Assembly: GCA_910587795.1 (NCBI GenBank)
Contig: CAJUNH010000004.1
Span: 62,001-126,000, forward strand
Origin: an uncultured Christensenellaceae bacterium
Lineage (GTDB): Bacteria > Bacillota > Clostridia > Christensenellales > CAG-314
Direction: 5' to 3'
Length of the DNA: 64,000 bases
Positions 24,101 to 31,323 of the stretch are shown one piece after another. The translations under genes were made by a program, and so were the position numbers. Every line of letters starts with the position of its first letter. The stretch's first letter is position 1. The notes under the pieces were generated by a model. It had not been told where the DNA came from. It worked only from the letters and a program-made list of their open reading frames with translations, and searched no databases.

Positions 24101-26008
24101 ATAAATAAAACGGCTGCGCCGCACATTGACAGTGTTGTTTTTCAAAGGGATACTTATACGGATATCGATAAACCGCAGGAAATATATACAATAAATTACA
24201 ATAGGACTAATTGGGGCGCGATAGATAACAGTGTAACTCAAACGGGTAATAAAGAAATATCCAAAGAAAAATACGATTATTTAAGCCTTCATAACAATAT
24301 CTTGTTGAAGAAAACATCATACGAAAGTTCAAAAGCGTCAGTCGGTACAAATTCTACAAACTATGTGTACGACGAACTGCAATATTACGATAACGGACTC
24401 GTAAAACAGGAAACCGTTACGCGTCAATTAAAAAGGGGACTAAAATTATTCGACCCGATTTTGTCCAGAAGAACCTACCAATACGACAATCTGCACAGGA
24501 TTACAAAAGAGATAAATACGGGATTGCACGTTGACAGAACGTACAGCTATTATCCCGACGGACGGCTTAAAAGTATTTCCGGTTACAGTGACGACGTAAG
24601 AAACTTTGTATACGACTATAAAGGCAGACTTACGTCTATAAACGGAACCACAACGTTTGCCTACGACCATTTCGGCAACCGTATTTCCAAAACGGTAAAC
24701 GGTGTAACTACTAACTATAAATACGACGTGGGCGGAAGACTGGTGTCGGCAGGCAACGTAAATTACAGTTACAATGCAGACGGAATAAGGTGCAAAAAGA
24801 CCGCTATCGGCAGTGCCAAAGGCGAAAGAATGTATCTTGACGGCGGCAAGATTTTAGGCGAAGACAGAGCAAATTACGAACTGCGCTATCTCTACGACGT
24901 ATCAGGACTTAAAATTATACGTTTACATAAAAATAACACCTACTACAATTACGAATGTATAAAGGACAGCCAGGGCAGCATTGTAGCTATAATAAACTTG
25001 CGAGACAATGTTTTGGCTGCTCAGTACGAATACGACGCATTAGGCAAGTGTACTGTACTAGTAAATGACGACGAAATGGCTGCAATTAACCCGTTTAGAT
25101 GGAAAGGCTTTTTCTACGATTCGGAAACAGGCTTTTACTACGCCAACGGAAGCTACTACGATCCGGAAACGGGAATGTACGTAGACGCAGCCCCCGTATC
25201 AACAGTAATAGACAATGCAGATTCGCCAAGGCATATTGACAGGAACGGCACACTATGCTACAATCATCTTGCTATTGCAGGCAGCCCGTATACTGTTTAT
25301 ACGGTGACAGAATTGACTTTCGACTCGACTTATGGTAAGGATAATTTTTCTAATTGTACTCCTCCGGCATGGCTTGGATGGGCAATATCTGGCTTACAAC
25401 TTGTGGCTGGTATAGGACTATTGTTTGTTCCAGGTGCTCAAGGTTTTGGGGTTTCAATGATTGTTGGCGGAGTGATAGGACTTGCGAGTAATGCTTTGGG
25501 AAGTAGTATAGGCGGAGGCATTGTCTCAATGGTTAATGGTGGAGGAGCAATAGGTGTTGGCTCAAGTTTGCTTGGATTGGGACCTTTTGGTTGGATAGCA
25601 GGAGGAATGTTAATTGCTATTGGAGCAGGTACAATGGCTTTTGGAGCAAATGAAATTGCTTACGGAATTACTGGAACAAACTTTATTCAAGAGTGGACAG
25701 GCATGAGTGAACTAATGTATAGTGGTTTATACCTTGGTTTGAATATTGGTTCTGCTATTGGACAAATTGCAGGTAGAGCGTATCATCTGTACGCAACTAG
25801 AACTCCAATTTATGGTAGGGATGGTTCGCTGAATAGATATAGATATTCTGACTTGAGAGGAAGACCATTATATGACTATGATTTTCCACATGGGAATATA
25901 AATTTTAATCACTACCATGGTTGGGCTGGTCCTGGACTTAACGGGCGAACAAACGGTCAACATTGGGGATATTGGCGCTTTCTTTGGTGGTTATTGACAA
26001 GGAGATGA
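21182..26008 (+). CDS. RHS/YD-repeat polymorphic toxin protein B
   Basis: A 1608-residue protein. Its N-terminal region (NIGGNPTVNLAIGRLQYVF) and YD repeats (YTYNAD, YEYDALGKCTV and others) form the RHS shell, closing at about 1303-1335 with NPFRWKGFFYDSETGFYYANGSYYDPETG. Then follow a glycine-rich hydrophobic pretoxin segment (about 1395-1500) and a short tip (1540-1608) rich in His and Trp: DYDFPHGNINFNHYHGW, later NGQHWGYW. The clustered His and Asp suggest a metal-dependent or nuclease-like active site, but I cannot name the family. No signal peptide. The holin lies upstream and a putative immunity gene 4 bases downstream. Confidence 0.9.
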   Translation: MNYTYLNMPVKPEMIKDVDYSQSNIGGNPTVNLAIGRLQYVFQDAEIGAANYAINIAHVYNNKLNNRFAGKIAGFGNNWKLNLSQFVIADNYDSSTGRSVLKYMDESGEIHRYVSFGTNKWYNDLKATSIIQKINGEYVLSDGVGNKLYFNSNGYLFKSVSCQNNSIVKAYNYDENSRLTSVYDQRTPNNRINLSYNSNGALDTMVAYVKDSRPVTGFRYAYDTSNNLTAVFKIAYGSNNQAMAEKQILEFCYEDDNLVMIIDTETKAAKLIRYEDGKVGKLSCGFVKENCIASGMTDSANNSLAVSGNLKSGLSCEPDFIEKSFNTFNYMYISASDNIAVEAEVTNECNITLRYYIDRKACITSSFEVDKSFSKKGENLKTLEKYEGQNPPSESNEDLGYINGCNIFSRNKRNINLTLSPSNVVDGKPVTVNYNYSFWLKTKKNYDLLEVTAHFKAANWTIEPLSTNAILVNSQAMGAWQRVVIPFSMTQNSDYSLEVSFWANKSKCNDDFEICCIGMAPATCAELMFKANAETDVPMRKATQVRLTSVDGTEEYIDIGADFYLTEADIISTHTNKHKNGADVFDLIYCNGTKRRSNIKDMQYALPACGFSNYAGSQPFYIYTAFPVNDAYINTHYKYEKDGFTVRSDYIKFIGEEEYNSSTYVKMDYTGKTIFETDEYGTRKDYRYNADGTLKQLKVYNGNDVQSLQKFEYKEGLLVSVDDGLNKRQIQYNEAFQPKKIKDVSYWNYDMPDTERCVTNSIGIFRDSSVCVTEYSGQNNAVSKRLTYENGHIRTVADNLVKYGVQYNFLKDCVTYTQFDGNAEKPIQLDAVSPYYQIDEKYYKTHTGKFYDETGKIIDGSSVEVDAYGKPTRLAKGLSGFYQYEGGTAREIYSYTYQDVQESEFTKKPSVCKNLDGYSATEYKYDNDGNLIGWKETESQNTVFEVKQIAPNATKYSFGDNFREEYLIRADYDINKTAAPHIDSVVFQRDTYTDIDKPQEIYTINYNRTNWGAIDNSVTQTGNKEISKEKYDYLSLHNNILLKKTSYESSKASVGTNSTNYVYDELQYYDNGLVKQETVTRQLKRGLKLFDPILSRRTYQYDNLHRITKEINTGLHVDRTYSYYPDGRLKSISGYSDDVRNFVYDYKGRLTSINGTTTFAYDHFGNRISKTVNGVTTNYKYDVGGRLVSAGNVNYSYNADGIRCKKTAIGSAKGERMYLDGGKILGEDRANYELRYLYDVSGLKIIRLHKNNTYYNYECIKDSQGSIVAIINLRDNVLAAQYEYDALGKCTVLVNDDEMAAINPFRWKGFFYDSETGFYYANGSYYDPETGMYVDAAPVSTVIDNADSPRHIDRNGTLCYNHLAIAGSPYTVYTVTELTFDSTYGKDNFSNCTPPAWLGWAISGLQLVAGIGLLFVPGAQGFGVSMIVGGVIGLASNALGSSIGGGIVSMVNGGGAIGVGSSLLGLGPFGWIAGGMLIAIGAGTMAFGANEIAYGITGTNFIQEWTGMSELMYSGLYLGLNIGSAIGQIAGRAYHLYATRTPIYGRDGSLNRYRYSDLRGRPLYDYDFPHGNINFNHYHGWAGPGLNGRTNGQHWGYWRFLWWLLTRR

Positions 26009-26012
26009 CTTT

Positions 26013-26393
26013 ATGTATAAATGGGTTCAAAAAAAAGAGAGAAAAATACAATCTCTAAGAGAAATGCCTTATGATAGTTTATCCGTATGTGAAAAGCTTG
26101 AAATTGTTCAAAACAAATTAAGCAGATACCCGAGAATAGAAAAAATTAGCTATGAAGAGTTTGAATTGGCTTGTTTGGCTAATTGGGAGTTAGATTTTGA
26201 TGTTCGTGGGGTAGGGTATGAAATTGTCCATATTACCGAAAATAAAGTGTGTTTTCTTATCGACGTTAAGAAAATAAACGGCAAATGCACCTGGTTCAAA
26301 GAAGAAACCTATGCAACATCAGCAGAATTACTTGAGAAGGTTAGAATATACGGACAAACAATCAAACAAATATGGGATGAAGTGACTTGTTAA
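26013..26393 (+). CDS. Probable immunity protein for RHS B
   Basis: A 126-residue soluble, acidic protein starting four bases after the RHS-B stop, with an ag(g)agatgac ribosome site overlapping the toxin end. It begins MYKWVQKKERKIQSLREMP and has alternating helices and strands. No family recognised. Immunity function is inferred from the invariant toxin-immunity gene order of polymorphic toxin loci and its size. Confidence 0.6.
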   Translation: MYKWVQKKERKIQSLREMPYDSLSVCEKLEIVQNKLSRYPRIEKISYEEFELACLANWELDFDVRGVGYEIVHITENKVCFLIDVKKINGKCTWFKEETYATSAELLEKVRIYGQTIKQIWDEVTC

Positions 26394-26397
26394 TTAA

Positions 26398-26910
26398 TTT
26401 TCTATCGGTATAGGCTTTGCAGTAGCGGGTTGGGCAATAAGTTCTGCAATTTCAGGTAATTGGAGCGTAAATGCCTTAAATGATGCTGTTGCAGATGCAA
26501 TATTCTTTGCTGGCGTATTCCTATTTATATCCACTAGCGTAAGCGCGATTAAGTACGCGTACAGAGCGGATCCGTATCCTATGGCTGAAGCATATCCACC
26601 AAACAATGGAGCTGTTCCTGGCACTGAAGAAATGATAACATTGGAACCTGGTGTATATGGGCGATATGGTGGAGTTGGTCCTAAGAGTAGATATATTACT
26701 AATTATGGTGCTTCACCAGAGCAATTGTCCTTGCCACCAAGCAATAATAGAATTTTTACAGAAATACATGTTCTCAAGCCAATTAAGCATGTACAAAAAG
26801 CGATTGTTGCCCCATGGGCACCTTGGGGAGGTATTGGTGGCGGTCAACAATACTATTTGCCCAAAACAATAGAGAAACTAATTAAAGGAGGATTTATCCG
26901 ATTAGGATGA
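26398..26910 (+). pseudogene. Orphan RHS tip with TNT-type NADase domain
   Basis: The frame opens right after the upstream stop and has no start codon or ribosome site, so it is a silent toxin tip. Residues ~1-60 are a hydrophobic pretoxin segment. The rest matches the TNT (tuberculosis necrotizing toxin) fold: YGRYGG, then SPEQLSLPP, HVLKPI, IVAPWAPWGGIGGGQQYYLP and KLIKGGFIRLG. TNT toxins hydrolyse NAD+. Orphan tips of this kind lie downstream of RHS genes and become active when recombined onto the RHS core. The frame is open and looks intact, so it is probably kept in reserve rather than decaying. Confidence 0.82.
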
Positions 26911-27245
26911 TAAAGTACAATACTCAAAACGAAATTAGATTATTAAAAATGGCAATAGGCAACATTCAGGATTTTGGCGATCATTTTGTGGCGTATAATA
27001 CGGAATTCTTGGGCACTAGTACTAATGATAATTTTATTATAAATGGTAAAAATACTAAAGATGCGGAAAGTCTGGATGAAATTTGTTTTGGTTACGATAT
27101 GTATGACCAATTGCAGTTGCTGGACTTATACGTTACTTCTGCGGGGACCAAATTTGCTTCTACAGAAATAATGATGGGCGTATATGGATATTGGTTGGTA
27201 ACTATACCACAAAAAAAGAAAGATAACTCAAAGTTACTATCGTAA
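26907..27245 (+). CDS. Probable immunity protein for the orphan TNT tip
   Basis: A 112-residue protein whose ATG overlaps the orphan tip stop by four bases, with aaaggagga 15 bases upstream. It is soluble and mixed alpha/beta; no catalytic motif seen. TNT toxins are neutralised by small dedicated immunity factors encoded next to them, so I infer that role here. Keeping it alive protects the cell from siblings that carry the TNT tip in active form. Confidence 0.6.
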   Translation: MIKYNTQNEIRLLKMAIGNIQDFGDHFVAYNTEFLGTSTNDNFIINGKNTKDAESLDEICFGYDMYDQLQLLDLYVTSAGTKFASTEIMMGVYGYWLVTIPQKKKDNSKLLS

Positions 27246-27258
27246 TAATTTTAATTAT

Positions 27259-27335
27259 ACGCCAAGAAAAGCTCCCGAAAGCGAGGACAGTAAAGACGGC
27301 ATAGAGGTACACAAAGTACCTTTGTGCCGTCTTTT
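27259..27335 (+). terminator. Conserved leader hairpin, copy C
   Basis: Third copy of the 78-base block, with two or three substitutions; stem 27294-27301 with 27325-27332 and TTTT after it. Here it precedes a tail-fibre-like gene rather than a holin. Confidence 0.75.
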
Positions 27336-27374
27336 AATTTAAAACAAAAAAATAAATATAAAGGAGAAAAAATT

Positions 27375-27608
27375 ATGGAATTCAAAGACAGAAAAGCAAC
27401 CAATCCGGGAAGGGTAATTTTGAAAGACGTGCAAACAAACGCGCAGACTACTTACGATATTATTCTTGCGGATAACCCGACCGAGCAAGGCACTCCGCTT
27501 AACAAGCAAACAATGGACACTTTTAAAGCGGATGTTCTCAACGAAGTGCAAGCCAAATTCGACGGTACGTTTGTTTTATCCGGTACTACACTTACTATAA
27601 AGTTATAG
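27375..27608 (+). CDS. Small phage tail-fibre-associated-like protein
   Basis: A 77-residue protein from the ATG at 27375 (aaaggagaaaaaatt upstream). NPGRVILKDVQTNAQTTYDIILADNPTEQGTPLNKQTMD matches a conserved segment of phage tail-fibre proteins, which read GR(V/I)...YDI..AD.P...GTPLN...L. It is only that segment, so it may be a short structural or adaptor protein. It supports a phage-tail origin for the cassette family that carries the holin. Confidence 0.6.
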   Translation: MEFKDRKATNPGRVILKDVQTNAQTTYDIILADNPTEQGTPLNKQTMDTFKADVLNEVQAKFDGTFVLSGTTLTIKL

Positions 27609-27617
27609 GAGGTAATT

Positions 27618-28337
27618 ATGTCGATAAAAATAAACGGTGTAGAGCCGCAAAAAATACTTGTAGACGAAAACGGCAAGATAACCGAATTAACTCGTTTAAA
27701 AGTGTATAAAGACGGACAATACAAGTGCGGTTGGACAAAACCGTATACGCTGACAATATCTAGGGGCGGCCACAGTACGGTAACCGTAGGTTATAAAGCA
27801 GACAAAGATTCGCCCATAACCAAAGAGCTGTATAACGGAAACACCATTACGCACGGCTGCTACTTAAATATTGCGGTAACGGGACACCAAGGTTATTCCG
27901 TAACATGGAAAATCAACGGGGTTACTCAATCTTCCGCAAATGCGGTAATAGAGGTTACGGATAATATAAATATATCCGTTACGGAAACGGTTAATATAGT
28001 GTATTTATCATATCCGGTTATTTCCGGTACGTTTACTTACAATTCGTCCGCAAACTCTTATTATTTAACGTACAGCGTAACAAATAAAAACTCTTGCGAG
28101 GTTAATGCAAATACAGCAGTGTACTCGGACGGCGACTGTTTAGACGGCTCTCGCTCGGTAAGTATTCCGGCAAATTCTACTTGGACGTGCAAGCACGGCG
28201 AAATGTACAGCATGGGCGCAAAAGTTACGGCAGCGTTTAGCTGTTCGGGATACGGAGACTCTTCCTCTTCGACAACGTTCGGCAAATATACCGGCGCTGC
28301 CGGCTCTCCCGACGAAACTACGACTACTACGTCCTAA
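27618..28337 (+). CDS. Beta-rich phage-like structural protein
   Basis: A 239-residue protein with an aggaggtaatt ribosome site. Residues ~50-125 form an Ig-like or fibronectin-like beta domain (GYSVTWKINGVTQSSANAVIEV). Residues ~135-225 form a second beta domain with paired Cys, and the end is Ser/Thr-rich. No signal peptide. It follows the tail-fibre-like gene in the same transcript and probably belongs to a fibre or receptor-binding part. Exact role unknown. Confidence 0.45.
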   Translation: MSIKINGVEPQKILVDENGKITELTRLKVYKDGQYKCGWTKPYTLTISRGGHSTVTVGYKADKDSPITKELYNGNTITHGCYLNIAVTGHQGYSVTWKINGVTQSSANAVIEVTDNINISVTETVNIVYLSYPVISGTFTYNSSANSYYLTYSVTNKNSCEVNANTAVYSDGDCLDGSRSVSIPANSTWTCKHGEMYSMGAKVTAAFSCSGYGDSSSSTTFGKYTGAAGSPDETTTTTS

Positions 28338-28348
28338 GGAGAAAAATT

Positions 28349-28585
28349 ATGATAAGACCTATAGAAAATTTTGTAGAAGTTGAAACGCGGGGAAATTTTT
28401 CCTTGTGGATTAACAAACCGATTTATAAAATATACAAAACCACTTGCGGATACGTAAGGAATACGCGCACCGGCGAAAATATGGGACAAACGGTAAATTT
28501 ACATTTAAACCTATATGATGACAACAACAATAAACTTGCAGTTGCAAGTTACGACGAAGATTGCTATGAGATTGCGGAGGAATAA
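28349..28585 (+). CDS. Hypothetical 78-residue protein
   Basis: A small soluble protein with an aaggagaaaaatt ribosome site, 11 bases after the preceding gene and two bases before the next, so part of the same operon. It contains a beta-rich middle (GQTVNLHLNLYDDNNNKLAV) and acidic end. No family recognised. Confidence 0.5.
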   Translation: MIRPIENFVEVETRGNFSLWINKPIYKIYKTTCGYVRNTRTGENMGQTVNLHLNLYDDNNNKLAVASYDEDCYEIAEE

Positions 28586-28587
28586 AT

Positions 28588-29289
28588 ATGACTGAGCAGT
28601 TTATAAACGATTTAAAATCGTCGCCGTACTACGAGCGCATTTTTAACGGACACGACGTTATTATGATAGCTTTAACGGGTTCTCGGCTGATAGGCGTTGT
28701 CGACGAACGAAGCGATTTTGATTTACTGGTAGTTACAAACGATAAAGACAGAGAGGAATACGTTGATGAATTTTTAACTTATTACTCTAAAAAAGTACAT
28801 TGGCATTATGTTCCTGTACAAAAACTTATTTCCAACGAGGACGGCAACTTGCTTACTTGCAACGGCGAAGTGGAATTTGTAGGGTTGTGCGAACAAAAGA
28901 TTTTGTATGCCGATACGAAGTATTACAGTATTGTAAAGTACTTGATAGAAAATAAAAATACTGTTGCTTTGGTGGGAGCATACGGTTTGGTTCGCTTTCA
29001 CAGCGACCTTATATACAGAATTTTAAGCGCAAACCAAATTAAGCAGCAAGATTATTGCAAATATATCTATCACTTGTGTTTTGCGTCCTACGTGCTTTTG
29101 GGCGAAACTCCCGACAAAAGTTTTTTAGGCGAAATAAAACGTATACGGTGGAGAACGGTAGCCGATGAATATAAAAGTTTTGCAGTGGAGCGTATTAGGC
29201 TGTTACGCGATTATGCGGCGGAAAATCCTTTGGATCTTAAAAGTATAATTTATCAATTCAATCACGGTATTAGCATAATACTTAACTGA
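28588..29289 (+). CDS. Nucleotidyltransferase-fold protein
   Basis: A 233-residue protein. MIALTGSRLIGVVDERSDFDLLVV has the GS...SDxDL signature of the DNA polymerase beta/MNT nucleotidyltransferase fold, though the Arg/Lys-Gly of GSxARG is replaced. A helical C-terminal domain follows, as in proteins that bind a substrate beside the catalytic core. It is the last gene of its operon. A transfer of AMP to a protein or small molecule is possible; the target is unknown. Confidence 0.62.
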   Translation: MTEQFINDLKSSPYYERIFNGHDVIMIALTGSRLIGVVDERSDFDLLVVTNDKDREEYVDEFLTYYSKKVHWHYVPVQKLISNEDGNLLTCNGEVEFVGLCEQKILYADTKYYSIVKYLIENKNTVALVGAYGLVRFHSDLIYRILSANQIKQQDYCKYIYHLCFASYVLLGETPDKSFLGEIKRIRWRTVADEYKSFAVERIRLLRDYAAENPLDLKSIIYQFNHGISIILN

Positions 29290-29303
29290 AAACGATTTTG
29301 TAA

Positions 29304-29339
29304 AACCGCCGATTTATGTTTTATCGGCGGTTGTTTTAA
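29304..29339 (+). terminator. Intrinsic terminator
   Basis: Ten-base arms aaccgccgat (29304-29313) and atcggcggtt (29323-29332) followed by gtttt. Confidence 0.8.
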
Positions 29340-29353
29340 TAAAGGAGACGATT

Positions 29354-30172
29354 ATGACAGTTTTACATAACAAAATATATAACCCGAAAATTGACTATTT
29401 AATTTGCAAGCAACTGGTAAAAACTTTGCCCGAAAGGTACGACGAGGATAAAATGAGAATTTGTTACCGAAACAATAAAGCGGAAAAACCTTATGAAAAA
29501 GATTTAATAAACATAAAAGCTTTTTTTGAACGGAACGACGTTTTGCAATGCACAAATAATACGGTTAAAGATTTATACAGGCTTTGCACTAACGAAAACA
29601 TATTATTTAAAGACGAAGATATTGCTATTGCGGTGCAAAAAGACATACGCGATATTGCGGCTTTTGTAAACGGAATAGAGTGTAACAGAAACGTTTTGTT
29701 TCAAATATTATTTCTTTTACATTATCTTGTAAAAAACAATTTGCCTATAATACCCTATGCATCATTGTGCGGCAGTTTGTTTTATGCTATAAGCGCCAGA
29801 GAGGATTTTGACGCGGCGGCGATTTACGGCAAACTGCAAAAGCAGGCTGAAAAATATTTAACAAAACATAATATCGAAGACGGGGAAAATTGCATTAAAC
29901 TGTTTAATAAATATGCGGACGATTTTTTGGCGGAAATAGATGCGGTTAAGGTTGGCTATTACGGATCTTACGCGCGGGGCAACGCAAACGAATACAGCGA
30001 TTTTGATATTTTAACCGTTTTTACGGATGAAAAGGTTTTACCCTTGTGTAAAATAAAAGCATTGGAGTTTTGGCGAGCTAAACTGCCTATTAAGGTTGAT
30101 GTTGCCGTTATAAACCAAAGTAATTTTGACGATCTTCCGCAGGGAATCAGACGCTCGGTTAAGTTTGTATAA
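29354..30172 (+). CDS. Second degenerate Fic-like/nucleotidyltransferase fusion
   Basis: A 272-residue protein of the same layout as the 13556-14464 product. A helical N-terminal part includes LLHYLVKNNLPIIPYASL, like the helices after the active site of Fic proteins. The C-terminal transferase has VGYYGSYARGNANEYSDFDIL, a complete GSxARG...DxDIL motif. No catalytic HPFx(D/E)GN(G/K)R is seen. It is transcribed separately from its upstream neighbour, which ends at a terminator 15 bases before. Two members flanking the RHS genes suggest a shared role in that system. Confidence 0.65.
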   Translation: MTVLHNKIYNPKIDYLICKQLVKTLPERYDEDKMRICYRNNKAEKPYEKDLINIKAFFERNDVLQCTNNTVKDLYRLCTNENILFKDEDIAIAVQKDIRDIAAFVNGIECNRNVLFQILFLLHYLVKNNLPIIPYASLCGSLFYAISAREDFDAAAIYGKLQKQAEKYLTKHNIEDGENCIKLFNKYADDFLAEIDAVKVGYYGSYARGNANEYSDFDILTVFTDEKVLPLCKIKALEFWRAKLPIKVDVAVINQSNFDDLPQGIRRSVKFV

Positions 30173-30273
30173 AAAGAGCAAACGCGATAATTAAGCAAAA
30201 AAACGGCGGTGAAAGTTTTGCCGAGTACAAAAAAGTTTAAGCTGACTTAATAAAAAACGATTAAAAATTCGGC

Positions 30274-30316
30274 AAATAGATAAATGTCTGCAAAGTATTT
30301 ATCTGCTCGCCGTTTT
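30274..30316. terminator. Converging-gene hairpin
   Basis: agataaat (30278-30285) pairs with atttatct (30297-30304), extended by cggc/gccg after an internal loop, then a T run on both strands. It separates the plus-strand transferase from the minus-strand AraC gene. Confidence 0.6.
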
Positions 30317-30325
30317 TTCTTGCCT

Positions 30326-31195
30326 TTATACGCGCTGCGTAATTAGTTTGCTTTCGTCCAATGTGGGGTTAAACGAATCCGTAGTTTTAAATTGTTTATA
30401 ATCAAGTTGGTAATCCGTCGGTAAACTGCTGGGAGAATATCCTGTTATTTCTAAAAAACTCCTGTTAAAATGGCGTATAGTAGAGTATCCGCACATAGAG
30501 GCAATTTCAGTAATCGAATATATATTTGTCGACGAAAGCAGTTCAATTGCTTTTTCTATGCGGACAAAGTTCATGTATTGCGAAAAAGTCATACCGCATA
30601 AATTTTTAAACAGTTTGCTAAAATATGTTTCACTCAACCCCATATAATCAGCTGCGTCTTTAAACGTTATAAATTCGTAATTTTTATCGATATGATTTAG
30701 CAATTCTTTGTATCCGGACAAAGTTTTTCCCTGGTTTTTGCTCGAATGCTCGGTTTGTTCTCGGCAAAAAATATCTGCTGTCAAATAAATGATTGCCGCG
30801 TTAGTTTTGCTTTCGTAAAATTGTTTTCTGTTTAGCAGTTCGCCTTGAATAAAGTCGAAATAACTGTTAAGGTCGTATTCGCATTTTAATATCGGGTCTG
30901 CAAGAACGTAAAGCGAGGTTATATTTTCCACAAGGATATTGTCAAACAAAAAGATGTCTATAAGGCTGTCCTTTTCTCCGCTGATGTAATGTAAACTTCC
31001 GCTTTGGCAAAATACTGCTTGTCCTTGACCGACGAATCTTATTTCTCCGTTAATTGATATGTGCGCGCCGCCTTTTTTTATATAAATAATCTCATTATCT
31101 AAATGCCAATGGCTTAAATTGTGTAAATTAGCGTAAGTGCCCACCCAAATTTGTTCGTTTCCTACGTAACATCGTTTTTCGTGCTTACTCAGCAT
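30326..31195 (-). CDS. AraC-family regulator of the arabinose operon
   Basis: A 289-residue protein. The N-terminal ~150 residues form a cupin sensing domain (WHLDNEIIYIKKGG...GQAVFCQSG). The last ~100 carry the two AraC helix-turn-helix units: FKDAADYMGLSETYFSKLFK and ITEIASMCGYSTIRHFNRSF..TGYSP. It is divergent from the araM-like gene with 128 bases between starts, so it most likely senses arabinose or a derivative and controls that operon. Effector identity is inferred from the neighbours. Confidence 0.88.
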   Translation of the reverse strand: MLSKHEKRCYVGNEQIWVGTYANLHNLSHWHLDNEIIYIKKGGAHISINGEIRFVGQGQAVFCQSGSLHYISGEKDSLIDIFLFDNILVENITSLYVLADPILKCEYDLNSYFDFIQGELLNRKQFYESKTNAAIIYLTADIFCREQTEHSSKNQGKTLSGYKELLNHIDKNYEFITFKDAADYMGLSETYFSKLFKNLCGMTFSQYMNFVRIEKAIELLSSTNIYSITEIASMCGYSTIRHFNRSFLEITGYSPSSLPTDYQLDYKQFKTTDSFNPTLDESKLITQRV

Positions 31196-31323
31196 AGTTT
31201 TTCCGTCCTTAAGTATTTATGTAAAGATAATAACGTAAAAACTAATAAATGTCCACCATAAGATAATAGTTTTCTTTAAATAGACTGAAATCGGTGTTAA
31301 TATACTTGCAAAGGAAGAAAAAA
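31196..31323. promoter_or_regulatory. Divergent control region between araC-like and araM-like genes
   Basis: The gap holds no gene. A weak plus-strand promoter candidate is taatat near 31300 without a good -35, as expected for an activator-dependent promoter. No clear repeat operator was found by eye. An aaaggaag ribosome site precedes the ATG at 31324. Confidence 0.4.
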
